A stretch of DNA of 64,000 bases, taken from contig JAEWQV010000016.1 in NCBI GenBank assembly GCA_023399055.1, forward strand, positions 310,001 to 374,000. Direction: 5' to 3'. Positions within the stretch are counted from its first letter, which is position 1, and every line of letters begins with the position of its first letter. The DNA comes from Bacillota bacterium (GTDB lineage Bacteria; Bacillota; Clostridia; Lachnospirales; Lachnospiraceae). The position numbers were made by a program, and so were the translations under genes. Under the pieces are notes generated by a model that searched no databases, was not told the origin of the DNA, and saw only the letters and a program-made list of their open reading frames with translations. This document shows positions 55,760 to 64,000 of the stretch, in pieces.

Positions 55760-55811
55760 CAATATATTACTTTATATTTCTTGAAAGAAGGAAATATAAA
55801 GTAATATATTG
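55760..55811. terminator. Perfect 21-bp palindrome after the ECF S-component gene
   Basis: CAATATATTACTTTATATTT plus C at 55760-55780 and its exact complement at 55791-55811 enclose a 10-base loop. It is 9 bases beyond the stop of the minus-strand S component. It is AT-rich and lacks a T-run, so it may be a weak terminator for that gene or a relic repeat end. Confidence 0.5.
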
Positions 55812-55820
55812 GTTTAGTCC

Positions 55821-56345
55821 TTACTTCTTATTCTCTATCATCTCTTTTATCTGTGGAATTCGATATACCAATATAAATATTAACGTCGACAATACAATCC
55901 CAGTTAGATTCTGAAGTAAATTACCTGGAATGCCTAATGCACTGGATGCAAATGAACCATAGAGAAAACCATCATACAAGAAGTAGCTTATAGTAACAAC
56001 AGCACCTGCTAATATTCCACCAAAGATTACTGAGATAAATTTTAACTTTATCCTGATGAACCTATATAGGAGATAAGCAATTATAGCAGCCAGTGCCTTA
56101 ATGCAAAAGGTCGGTAGTGCATATTGAACATAACCGGACAAGAGATCTGCGAGCATGGAACCTATACCAGCACCTAATCCTCCATAGAAAGGTCCAAGTA
56201 TGATACCAGACAATATCACAAAGGCATCTCCAGGGTGTATGTATCCACCTATTCCATTTGGTATCTGAAGTGTCAACGTTGCAACACAGGTAATGGCAGA
56301 CATCAATGCTGCGGTAACTAATCTTAAAATCTTATTATTTCCCAT
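55821..56345 (-). CDS. ECF transporter S component (small-molecule vitamin/cofactor binding)
   Basis: This 174-residue membrane protein has five to six hydrophobic segments. Features of the ECF substrate-binding family are LVTAALMSAITCVAT, GYIHPGDAFVILSGIILGPFYGGLGAGIGSMLADLLSG and a late ALGIPGNLLQNLTGIVLS. It would bind a vitamin or cofactor and use an ECF ATPase/T-component module encoded elsewhere. I favour ATG 56345 (AAAGGGG upstream) over the ATG 21 bases further out. The substrate is not readable, and no riboswitch was recognised in its 5' region. Confidence 0.87.
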   Translation of the reverse strand: MGNNKILRLVTAALMSAITCVATLTLQIPNGIGGYIHPGDAFVILSGIILGPFYGGLGAGIGSMLADLLSGYVQYALPTFCIKALAAIIAYLLYRFIRIKLKFISVIFGGILAGAVVTISYFLYDGFLYGSFASSALGIPGNLLQNLTGIVLSTLIFILVYRIPQIKEMIENKK

Positions 56346-56722
56346 TTTAATTTCCCCTTTAAACACTCATTATTTTATATAACCGATGATATAAGTAAAT
56401 TCAAAGTAACTATATAGGTACTTATAGCATCGACAATACTCCCAATTCTAAACTCATAATTCTTAATGACTCCGGCACGAAAACAGTGCCTAATAATACA
56501 TTTAATATACAGATAGTTTAGTTTCATTCTATAACTTATATTGCATATATATTATGTAGGTATTGTGCTGTATTATGCATGCAGTTATGTAGACTATCAT
56601 GGTTTTTCTTTACCACTTTAATTATGTGAAATATTATCACAGATAACAAAGTTTTACAAGAGCTTTTCTATATTAATTACAACAATTTGATTAACTTACA
56701 AAACCCATGTCGTCTAAACAAG

Positions 56723-56776
56723 TTGACACAAGGTAATACTTATAATATAATTATTAAATGCAAATGAATTGCAATA
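56723..56776 (+). promoter_or_regulatory. Consensus promoter with overlapping palindrome before the metal ABC transporter
   Basis: TTGACA (56723-56728), 17 bases, TATAAT (56746-56751). Over the start site lies TTATT-AAA-TGCAA-ATGAA-TTGCA-ATAA, an inverted repeat around 56751-56776. Its position and AT-rich, GC-cored shape suit a metal repressor (Zur, MntR or Fur family). Which one is inference. The rest of 56346-56722 shows no gene. Confidence 0.6.
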
Positions 56777-56788
56777 AAGGAGGAAGCA

Positions 56789-57871
56789 ATGGGAAATAAG
56801 TTATTACGTCTTCTTGCAGCAATGGGATTACTAATAATAATTATAGCATTAGTATTGAATTTTACTAAGTCTAATTCAGGAAGTAAAGAGCCAACGAAGA
56901 AACAACTGCGTATCGTTACGACCTTTTATCCGATATATTTAATTGGTGAGAATTTATCCAAGGATATTGATGAGATTACATTAGAGAGTTTAGCAGAGAT
57001 GAATACAGGGTGCCTGCATGATTATCAGTTGACAACAGAAGATATGAAGGCAATATCAAGAGCGGATGTTCTTGTTATTAATGGCGGAGGTATGGAAGCC
57101 TTTCTAGATGACATTAAAGAGAATTATCCAAAGCTTACGATCATTGATGCCAGTGAGGGTATTAAATTACTTGAAAACATTCTTGAGGATGGACATGATC
57201 ACGAGGATGAGCATACTGATGAAGATGGAGATAATCATGAGGACGAGCTTAATCATGAAGATGAAGCTGATACCGATGTAGCTCATGAGGAGGAACATAG
57301 CCATGGTGAGTATAATTCTCATGTATGGCTTGATCCCGCTCTCTATATGAAGCAGGTTGAAAATGTGAACAATGGGTTAATAGAGTATATCTCAGAATCT
57401 GATTCTTTTGAAGATGAGCTAAAGGATAAGTTAGTGGAGGCTATTCAAAACAATGCAAATATTTATAATTCTGCTGTAGATGTATTAAATCAAAAGTACA
57501 TCGCAACAATTAAGGACTCGCAGGAGAGAAATGCAGGAAAGGCAAGACCACAAGCTGTTATATTCCATGATGCCTTTTCCTATCTTGCAGAACTTGCAGA
57601 TATAACAATTGCTCATGCTGTACCCTTAGAACCAGACTCGGCTTTAAGCGCGACAACAATTGCAGAAATTGTAGATGAAGTTATACAGGATAAGATTAAG
57701 TATTTATTCATAGAAGAACAGTTCAGCGACTCTATTGCAAAGCAGATTGAGGAAGAGACAGATGCAAAACTCTATATCATTGATTCTGTAGTAACTGGTG
57801 ATGGAGCCTTGGATTCTTATATTACTGCCATGGAGAAAAATCTTCAAGTCATTCAAAAGGTTCTAAAATAA
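56789..57871 (+). CDS. znuA: Zinc/manganese ABC transporter solute-binding protein
   Basis: This 360-residue cluster A-I binding protein has a hydrophobic N-terminus (about residues 7-25), RIVTTFYPIYLIGENL, LHDYQLTTEDM with a metal His, a His/Asp/Glu-rich loop (about 137-178) typical of zinc-binding ZnuA, NSHVWLDP, FHDAFSYLAE and IEEQFSD. The mature form would capture Zn2+ (or Mn2+) outside the cell. There is no lipobox Cys, so it seems to be held by an uncleaved anchor rather than lipid, which is unusual. AGGAGG precedes the ATG. Confidence 0.9.
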   Translation: MGNKLLRLLAAMGLLIIIIALVLNFTKSNSGSKEPTKKQLRIVTTFYPIYLIGENLSKDIDEITLESLAEMNTGCLHDYQLTTEDMKAISRADVLVINGGGMEAFLDDIKENYPKLTIIDASEGIKLLENILEDGHDHEDEHTDEDGDNHEDELNHEDEADTDVAHEEEHSHGEYNSHVWLDPALYMKQVENVNNGLIEYISESDSFEDELKDKLVEAIQNNANIYNSAVDVLNQKYIATIKDSQERNAGKARPQAVIFHDAFSYLAELADITIAHAVPLEPDSALSATTIAEIVDEVIQDKIKYLFIEEQFSDSIAKQIEEETDAKLYIIDSVVTGDGALDSYITAMEKNLQVIQKVLK

Positions 57872-57907
57872 TGTAATTACTTCTTTAATGAAGTAGATGA
57901 GGTAGAC

Positions 57908-58720
57908 ATGACCAAGAATAGTAACAATAAAGGAATTATTACATCAAAAGGTAAGAATATTAAGTCAGCGAAGCTGCATGCACAAGCATGCGGCTTGCAC
58001 TGTATTCAAATTAAAAATATAAGTGTAAGAGACGGAGAACATGTTATCCTAGAGGATATTAATTTACATATCCACTGTGGAAAGATAACGGTCATTATTG
58101 GTAGAAATGGTGCAGGTAAGTCCACTCTTATGAAGGCAATTCTTGGTGAAATCAAGCATGAAGGACAAATTGAATTTCAGGACCTCCGAGATGAAACCTT
58201 TGAGAATTTAATCATGGGATATGTTCCGCAGTATCTTAATGTAGAGAAGAATAACCCTATGAGTGTTTATGACTTATTTGCAGGCTTTATTAGTAACTAT
58301 CCAGTATTTCTTCCTAAGTCTAAAAAGATCTATAAGAAGGTGAAAGAGCAGCTTAGTATTTTCAAAGCAGATGAGCTTATCGATAAGAGAATCTGTGATC
58401 TTTCTGGTGGTGAGATGCAAAGAGTTTTATTATCCATTGCCATTTCACCTGTGCCCAATCTACTTTTATTAGATGAACCTGTATCAGGAATAGATATGGT
58501 TGGTATGGAGCTATTCTATTATAACATAGCTAAACTAAAACAGGAGTACGATCTGGCGATGATTGTTATCTCCCATGACTTCGATTTTGTGAGAAAATAT
58601 GCAGATCATGTGATATTGTTGGATAAGACAATTATTAAAGAGGGTACACCGGAAGAAGTTCTAGAGAGTGAAGAGTTCCAGGCGGTCTTTGGAAAAGGGA
58701 ACGCCGGCTCAAATTACTAG
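57908..58720 (+). CDS. znuC: Zinc/manganese ABC transporter ATPase
   Basis: This 270-residue ATPase has a 38-residue N-terminal extension, then Walker A GRNGAGKST, signature LSGGEMQRVLLSIA, Walker B LLLLDEPVSGID and the ISHDFDFVRKYADHV switch region. The extension (MTKNSNNKGIITSKG...) is unusual and has two Cys and two His, possibly metal contacts. It stands 36 bases after znuA and two bases before the permease region. Confidence 0.9.
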   Translation: MTKNSNNKGIITSKGKNIKSAKLHAQACGLHCIQIKNISVRDGEHVILEDINLHIHCGKITVIIGRNGAGKSTLMKAILGEIKHEGQIEFQDLRDETFENLIMGYVPQYLNVEKNNPMSVYDLFAGFISNYPVFLPKSKKIYKKVKEQLSIFKADELIDKRICDLSGGEMQRVLLSIAISPVPNLLLLDEPVSGIDMVGMELFYYNIAKLKQEYDLAMIVISHDFDFVRKYADHVILLDKTIIKEGTPEEVLESEEFQAVFGKGNAGSNY

Positions 58721-58734
58721 AAATGGAGATAAAC

Positions 58735-59574
58735 ATGCAAACTATTTATCATATATTAGAGACGCTTCTCCCGTTTGCCTGGGTGAAGTATGATTTTATG
58801 AAGAATGCTCTATTGGCAATTCTAATCATAACGCCACTCTTTGGTATCTTAGGAACTATGATTGTGAATAACCGTATGGCTTTCTTTTCAGATGCACTGG
58901 GGCATTCAGCATTGACTGGTGTTGCAATAGGTACAATCTTTGGTGTTGTAAATACGGATATCTCAATGATTGCTTTCGCCATAGTCTTTGCACTGATTCT
59001 TAATCGTATTAAACGTAGAAATACAGCTTCAACGGACACCATCATATCAGTATTTGCTTCTTTAAGTATGGCAATTGGGCTCGTTATACTGTCTCGTGGT
59101 GGAAACTTTGCAAAATACTCCGCTTTATTGGTAGGTGATATTTTAAGTATTAAAGTATCAGAAATTGGTCTATTAGTAATTATATTATTTCTTACCCTTT
59201 TCTTTTGGGGGTTATGTTTTAATAAGTTATATGCAACAAGCGTAAATGAAGCACTGGCAAAAAGTAAAAATATAAAGATTCATTGGCTCGAAGACCTCTT
59301 TAGTATTGTTATTGCAATTATAGTTATGTCTTCTGTTAAATGGGTGGGTATTCTTATTATCAATGCTTTATTAATTCTTCCCGCAGCAGCCAGTAGAAAT
59401 ATGTCCTCAAACATTAGAGAGTATCATCTTTTTTCCATCTTAATTTCGATATTTTCAGGTATTACAGGTTTGATTTTATCTTATTATATTGGCACTGCAT
59501 CAGGGCCAACGATTGTTATTATTGCTGCAGTTATGTTCTTTCTAACATTCTTTCTATCAAAGCCAACGAAATAA
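58735..59574 (+). CDS. znuB: Zinc/manganese ABC transporter permease
   Basis: This 279-residue ABC-3 permease has about eight membrane segments, with MIVNNRMAFFSDALGHSALTG and the late LIINALLILPAAASRNMSS, typical of the ZnuB/MntB family. ATG 58735 has TGGAGA five bases upstream; an in-frame ATG 12 bases earlier overlaps that site. A terminator follows. With ZnuA and ZnuC it forms a complete importer. Confidence 0.92.
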   Translation: MQTIYHILETLLPFAWVKYDFMKNALLAILIITPLFGILGTMIVNNRMAFFSDALGHSALTGVAIGTIFGVVNTDISMIAFAIVFALILNRIKRRNTASTDTIISVFASLSMAIGLVILSRGGNFAKYSALLVGDILSIKVSEIGLLVIILFLTLFFWGLCFNKLYATSVNEALAKSKNIKIHWLEDLFSIVIAIIVMSSVKWVGILIINALLILPAAASRNMSSNIREYHLFSILISIFSGITGLILSYYIGTASGPTIVIIAAVMFFLTFFLSKPTK

Positions 59575-59638
59575 TGATATGACGCCTGTCAAGGACCTGT
59601 CAAGTAGACAGGTCAATTACTAAAATGAAGTGTTGATG

Positions 59639-59670
59639 AACGACCACATATTTCTGTGTGGTCGTTTTTC
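59639..59670 (+). terminator. Terminator of the znuACB-like operon
   Basis: ACGACCACA pairs with TGTGTGGTCGT, followed by TTTTTC. Upstream at 59594-59614 is a second perfect palindrome, GACCTGTC-AAGTA-GACAGGTC, just after a direct repeat of CCTGTCAAG. Confidence 0.9.
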
Positions 59671-59745
59671 TATGCACACGATTTTTCTTTGTATTTCTTG
59701 ATTCGTTGTTTATAGGAATAGGAATTCCTCCGAATTTTCTATCAC

Positions 59746-59840
59746 TTAAAAAGCCCTTAGGTCTAATGATGCACAGCTACGCGCGAGGAACAAAAGTTAT
59801 GATATAAAAGTATTTGAGTGCAAGATTGTGTATAGCACAC
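59746..59840 (+). repeat. Dispersed intergenic element, second family, copy 4
   Basis: It carries TTAAAAAGCCCTTAGGTCTA, ATGATGCACAGCTACGCGCG, AGGAACAAAAG and a distal GTGCAAGATTGTGTATAGCA, closely parallel to copies 1 and 3. A GGAATTCC...GAATTTTC hairpin precedes it, as in copy 3. The remaining 59841-60302 has no gene; a stretch at 60000-60105 can fold (GCCTTT/AAAGGC-like pairings) but I recognise no known RNA. Confidence 0.68.
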
Positions 59841-60302
59841 TTTTATTCTGAAGAAAAATTTATGTATAAAACGTTATAATTAGTGTTGGGATTAAGAAAG
59901 CTTATTTCAAAGAGATAGGAAATGTAGCACATTTTATATAAAAATAGAAAAAATTGTTTATCTAATTACCAATGTTAGGTATAATATTATAAAGTGGTAG
60001 CTCACTCACACTTTTTTATGCCCTAGCGGATTGCTAAGCAATATATACGAAAGGCATATATGCGTGGACCTCAGAGGAGCATACCAAAGTAAACTGTTTT
60101 CGTAAAAGAATATTTTTAATTAATAGGACGCAATATCTTATGAATTAAAAAGAAGTTGTCTAAATTTGAGCCTAAAATCATAAATTTTAATAGAGACATG
60201 TAATACAGTATTGTGTTTGATTGTTACGGGTTAGGGTATACTTTTACAGGAACTAGCCTATCGTAGAACGGTATTCTAGTTGTTCAAAGGAGGATGAGTT
60301 GC

Positions 60303-61430
60303 ATGAAGCAAGGTAAGCTTATTACCTACGTTAAAATAATTATTAATTTTATATTTGCAATCTTGGTAGCATTATTTTTAATGTTGGTACTACCTCGAAT
60401 TCTTAAGTTCTTTCTGCCATTTGTTATTGGTTGGATAGTAGCAATGATAGCGAACCCTTTGGTACAATTCTTAGAGAAAAAGGTTAAGATAGTTCGTAAA
60501 CATAGCTCTGCAATTATCATAGCTATGGTAATATTAATCATCGTAGGAGCAGCAACCCTATTAACGGTTGTTATTGTAAAAGAAGCCAAGGGATTGATGA
60601 ATGACGTGCCAGAGATAGTCGAGACAGTGAAGGAACAATTTGAACAGGCTTCCCGCTATATTGATAAGGCAACCGCGCCATTACCAGATAATATTCAAGC
60701 TGCCATTAGTAATGCAATTGACGGATTGGATAATTCGGTTTCTGAATATATGAATAGGAATGACCTCTTATCCGTGAGCAGTGCAGGTAACCTAGTGGGT
60801 AATGTAGCGGAAGGTTTTCTTGCAGTGATAGTTACAATATTATCAGCTTATTTCTTTGCTGCAGGCAGAAACGAACTGACTGCAGCATTAAGAAGAAAAT
60901 TGCCGGAGTCAATACAGAATTATTGGAGATTGATATTTGATAATTTTAAATCCGCTTTTGGAGGCTATTTTAAAGCGCAGTTTAAGATTATGTTGGTGTT
61001 AACTGTTATCATGTTCATAGGATTTGAAATCTTACAAGTCGGATATTCATTTTTGTTTGCCATTGGAATAGCATTTCTAGATCTTTTACCAGTCTTTGGG
61101 ACAGGTGCCATCCTATGGCCTTGGGCGATTATGGATATGTTATCCGGTAATTATTTTAGAGCAATTGGATTGGTGGTAATTTATTTAATCTGTCAGATTG
61201 TAAAGCAGGTGTTACAGCCTAAGATGGTCGGAGACAGCATTGGACTTCATCCATTAGCAACTCTAATCTTCATGTATATTGGATATCGTTTTTATGGTAT
61301 CTTAGGTATTATCATTGGTATTCCAGTTGGTATGGTTCTGGTTAACTTATATCGAATCGGTGTATTTGAAAGAATTATTAGAGGATTTAAGATTATCGCC
61401 CAGGATTTAAATGATTTTAGAAAGTTTTAA
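60303..61430 (+). CDS. AI-2E family (PerM/UPF0118) membrane protein
   Basis: This 375-residue permease has about eight hydrophobic segments. Marks are LPRILKFFLPFVIGWIVAMI near the N-terminus, the amphipathic middle ETVKEQFEQASRYID, and the family GIAFLDLLPVFGTGAILWPW and LIFMYIGYRFYGILGIIIG. The substrate is unsettled in this family (AI-2, ions or other). AAAGGAGG lies nine bases before the ATG at 60303; an in-frame ATG at 60294 abuts that site. Confidence 0.88.
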   Translation: MKQGKLITYVKIIINFIFAILVALFLMLVLPRILKFFLPFVIGWIVAMIANPLVQFLEKKVKIVRKHSSAIIIAMVILIIVGAATLLTVVIVKEAKGLMNDVPEIVETVKEQFEQASRYIDKATAPLPDNIQAAISNAIDGLDNSVSEYMNRNDLLSVSSAGNLVGNVAEGFLAVIVTILSAYFFAAGRNELTAALRRKLPESIQNYWRLIFDNFKSAFGGYFKAQFKIMLVLTVIMFIGFEILQVGYSFLFAIGIAFLDLLPVFGTGAILWPWAIMDMLSGNYFRAIGLVVIYLICQIVKQVLQPKMVGDSIGLHPLATLIFMYIGYRFYGILGIIIGIPVGMVLVNLYRIGVFERIIRGFKIIAQDLNDFRKF

Positions 61431-61610
61431 TATCAATTCTAATCTGCTTCTAAGCAAAATATGTGTACAAATTAATGAAATAATGTTACTATTACTTTAT
61501 ACTTACAAAAGATACCATTATTAGTAGGAAAGACATAAGTCTATGACAGACGTAATATCTATCCTATACAATAAGAAGGAGTGAGGAGATATAGATGAAA
61601 GGTGAGAGGT

Positions 61611-62405
61611 ATGAAAGTTGATAAAATCGAAACGGTAACAGAATCGGTTATTTCTGCTGACGAGATACAATTAATTATTGATCGTTATCGCATTGGCAAA
61701 AAACCATTGGCTAAGCTTCTTGGATGGGGAGAAACCACTATCATACGTTATATGGAAGGTGATATTCCAACTAGTGAATATTCCAATAAGCTAAAAACAA
61801 TCCTGGAAGAGCCAGAGTATTATTATAATTTATTACTCAAGCGAAAAGAATGCCTAACCGGGATTGCATTTAAAAAGAGCAGGATGGCTGTTCTGTCAAA
61901 AATTATGGCATCAAAAATTTATACAGTATCTTATTATATTGTCAATCGTTGCGAAGCAGATATCTGTGCCAGTCAACTCCAGTATCTTCTTTATTATGCG
62001 CAAGCATTTTCCCTGGCGTTGTTTGATCGGGAACTTTTCCAAGAGGAATGTGGGATTAATGGGGAACAGATACCTTATATGAAGCTTTATGAGAGTTTAA
62101 AGCGCAGTGGAATTGCAACTCTAGAAGGTGTGGAGGAATATCTGACTTTGCAGGAAATAGAGTTGCTGGATACCATAATGGAGAGTTTTCAATGGTATGG
62201 TCCGAAGGCTTTGCAGGCGATTACAGCATATGAGAAATCTGCAATTAAGATTTCAAGAGATCGATTTAATAATAAGATAATCTCAAAAGAAGCAATGAAG
62301 GCATATTTTAAAGATATTTTAAATCAGTATCAAATCACAGATGTTAGGGATATTCATAAGTATCCGGATCAAAAAATTAATGCAATCAGAGAATTTATTG
62401 GTTGA
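61611..62405 (+). CDS. Panacea-type (DUF4065) protein with N-terminal HTH
   Basis: The 264-residue protein has an N-terminal helix-turn-helix (about 15-65: ISADEIQLIIDRYRIGKKPL, GWGETTIIRYMEGDIP) like the MqsA C-terminal domain, then a DUF4065/Panacea segment (about 95-200: ISASQLQYLLYYAQAF-like CASQLQYLLYYAQAFSLALF, LYESLKRSG and LDTIMESFQWYGPKALQAIT). Panacea domains act as antitoxins in many toxin-antitoxin pairs and as proteolytic adaptors elsewhere. No toxin gene is next to it: the upstream gene is a permease and typA lies downstream on the other strand. ATG 61611 is preceded by GAGAGG. Confidence 0.75.
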   Translation: MKVDKIETVTESVISADEIQLIIDRYRIGKKPLAKLLGWGETTIIRYMEGDIPTSEYSNKLKTILEEPEYYYNLLLKRKECLTGIAFKKSRMAVLSKIMASKIYTVSYYIVNRCEADICASQLQYLLYYAQAFSLALFDRELFQEECGINGEQIPYMKLYESLKRSGIATLEGVEEYLTLQEIELLDTIMESFQWYGPKALQAITAYEKSAIKISRDRFNNKIISKEAMKAYFKDILNQYQITDVRDIHKYPDQKINAIREFIG

Positions 62406-62507
62406 TCATTTTTTTTAATACACTATGTGAATTTTATGACAAAGAATTTATTGTAGTTACAAAATAAGGAAATGCAGTATAATAAGAAATATATGGCATA
62501 TAACAAT

Positions 62508-62544
62508 AAAAAAGCAATCTGGACTAATTGCAGATTGCTTTTTT
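62508..62544. terminator. Bidirectional terminator between the Panacea gene and typA
   Basis: AAAAAAGCAATCT (62508-62520) and AGATTGCTTTTTT (62532-62544) form a perfect 13-bp stem with an A-run on one side and a T-run on the other, so it can serve both converging genes. Confidence 0.92.
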
Positions 62545-62588
62545 GATATATATTGTTGTAAAATAATTCTAGATTAAGGGAATTGGAG

Positions 62589-64000
62589 TTAATTTGCTTT
62601 GTTTCTTCTTTCTCTCATTCGCATAGTGCTATCCAGTGTCTTCTTACGAATACGAAGGGAAGTTGGAGTTACTTCCAGTAATTCATCAGTTTCTATGAAT
62701 TCCAAAGCCTGCTCAAGGCTTAGTACTTTTGGCGGTGATAATTTAAGAGCATCATCAGCACCAGAAGAACGAGTATTACTTAACTGTTTACGCTTACATA
62801 TATTAACTTCAATATCTTCAGCCTTTGGATTTTGACCAACTACCATTCCAGCATATACCTTTACACCAGCACCGATGAACAGAATACCACGTTCCTGTGC
62901 ATTGTAAAGACCATAGGTGATGCTTTCGCCAGTCTCATAAGCGATAAGGCTACCGCTCTTGCGGTATTGAATATCACCCTTATATGGACCATAACCATCA
63001 AAAAGCGTATTGATAATTCCGTTTCCCTTAGTATCGGTCAAGAATTCGCCTCTATATCCGATGAGACCTCTTGCAGGTATGGAGAATTCAATACGAGTAT
63101 GACCGCTACCGGAGGTATGCATGTTGATCATTTCACCCTTACGTTGGCCCATTTTCTCAATAACAGTACCGGTAAACTCATCCGGAACATCAATCATGGC
63201 ATGCTCCATTGGTTCGAGTTTCTTGCCCTGCTCGTCGGTTTTATATAATACTTCTGCTTTACTTACGGAGAACTCAAAGCCTTCACGTCTCATGTTCTCG
63301 ATTAATACGGAAAGATGAAGCTCACCACGGCCGGATACCTTATAACTTTCAGTAGTATCGGTTTCTTCTACACGAAGGCTGACATCAGTATTAAGCTCTC
63401 TGAAGAGTCTTTCTCTTAAATGACGGGAAGTAACGAACTTACCTTCAGTTCCAGCAAGTGGGCTGTCATTAACATTAAAGAACATGGCAATGGTTGGCTC
63501 GGATATTTTCTGAAAAGGAATTGGTTCTGGATTTTCAGGAGAACAGATGGTATCTCCAATATGGATATCTGAGATTCCAGAGATAGCTACGATAGAACCT
63601 ATTGTTGCTTCAGTAATCTCCACACGTTTTAAACCATCAAACTCATATAACTTACTAATCTTAACACGAACGTTCATATCCGGTTCATGCGCATTAACTA
63701 ATACACAATCTTGATTAACTTTGATTATACCGTTATCAACTTTACCGATACCGATACGACCAACATATTCGTTATAGTCAATGGTGCTAATTAGTACCTG
63801 AGTGCTTTTGTCTGGATCACCTTCTGGTGCTGGAATATAATTTACGATTGTTTCGAATAAAGGCACCATATCCGTTGCTTCATCTTCCAGAGATAAAGCA
63901 GCAATACCTGCCTTAGCAGAGGCGAATACAAATGGACAGTCAAGCTGTTCATCATTGGCATCTAACTCTAAGAGAAGTTCAAGTACTTCATCGATTACTT
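62589..64000 (-). CDS. typA: Ribosome-associated GTPase TypA/BipA, 3' part
   Basis: The gene is cut by the window end. The frame is open from 64000 to the stop at 62589 (about 470 residues), and the first visible codons VIDEVLELLLELDANDEQLD lie in the late G domain. Then follow LFETIVNYIPAPEGDPD, the EF-Tu-like domain II, and TypA marks GRGELHLSVLIENMRREGFE, GLIGYRGEFLTDTKGNGI, RNGKGL-like GENPKAED-type VGQNPKAEDIEVN, and RMRERRN at the C-terminus. TypA binds the ribosome and aids growth under stress. The GTP-binding loop lies outside the window. Confidence 0.93.
   Translation of the reverse strand, partial: VIDEVLELLLELDANDEQLDCPFVFASAKAGIAALSLEDEATDMVPLFETIVNYIPAPEGDPDKSTQVLISTIDYNEYVGRIGIGKVDNGIIKVNQDCVLVNAHEPDMNVRVKISKLYEFDGLKRVEITEATIGSIVAISGISDIHIGDTICSPENPEPIPFQKISEPTIAMFFNVNDSPLAGTEGKFVTSRHLRERLFRELNTDVSLRVEETDTTESYKVSGRGELHLSVLIENMRREGFEFSVSKAEVLYKTDEQGKKLEPMEHAMIDVPDEFTGTVIEKMGQRKGEMINMHTSGSGHTRIEFSIPARGLIGYRGEFLTDTKGNGIINTLFDGYGPYKGDIQYRKSGSLIAYETGESITYGLYNAQERGILFIGAGVKVYAGMVVGQNPKAEDIEVNICKRKQLSNTRSSGADDALKLSPPKVLSLEQALEFIETDELLEVTPTSLRIRKKTLDSTMRMRERRNKAN

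Overview
The window is low-GC, gene-dense chromosomal DNA with long AT-rich intergenic gaps, strong AGGAGG-type ribosome sites and clostridial gene orders: dgt-dnaG-rpoD-trmK, a ClpX with the ClpP-docking loop, a SleB-type cell-wall hydrolase and a class A RNase P RNA. I infer an anaerobic Firmicute of the Lachnospiraceae, close to the Clostridium phytofermentans / Lachnoclostridium type. No species was confirmed, because no search could be run. No tRNA, rRNA, CRISPR array or prophage was seen.

Layout. 1-2.5 kb (minus): an LCP cell-wall polymer ligase and a polyprenyl glycosylphosphotransferase. 2.8-6.9 kb: a membrane HtrA protease with an Asn/Tyr-rich cytoplasmic tail, clpX and a small zinc-ribbon protein. 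7-12.9 kb: a complete branched-chain amino-acid type ABC importer (livKHMGF) and a cytidylate-kinase-like gene. 13.4-19.1 kb: two PLP aminotransferases, queH and feoAB. 19.3-26.6 kb: dgt, dnaG, rpoD, trmK and a TGS-uridine-kinase-like gene. 27.1-27.5 kb (minus): rnpB. 28-35.2 kb: a standalone AP2-type DNA-binding protein (minus), a cell-wall hydrolase, threonine synthase and a large Ig-like surface protein that is probably highly expressed. 35.4-36.4 kb: a decayed IS3-family element.

36.6-55 kb is a surface-polysaccharide locus: a Wzy/ligase-type membrane protein (minus), an initiating sugar transferase, an epimerase, a CapD-type dehydratase, two family 2 glycosyltransferases, an ABC-2 exporter, a 1141-residue HAD/transferase fusion, and a compact set (CMP-sugar synthetase, DRE-TIM aldolase fusion, KdsC-like phosphatase, acyltransferase). 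That set looks like a route to an unusual CMP-activated 2-keto acid sugar. A broken second copy of part of capD lies just beyond the locus, which suggests the block between the copies arrived or rearranged by recombination. 55.8-59.6 kb holds an ECF S component (minus) and a znuACB-like metal importer behind a consensus promoter with an overlapping palindrome. The window ends with an AI-2E-family permease, an orphan Panacea-type (DUF4065) gene and the 3' part of typA/bipA (minus).

The most unusual non-coding content is two families of dispersed intergenic elements. One has three copies of about 170-240 bp (14.6, 15.95 and 23.4 kb), with an invariant core and stems that differ in sequence yet still pair. 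The other has four copies of about 95-100 bp (8.5, 23.9, 26.7 and 59.7 kb). One copy of the first family supplies the stop codon of hisC. These elements and the aldolase-CMP-sugar block are the best candidates for undescribed biology.
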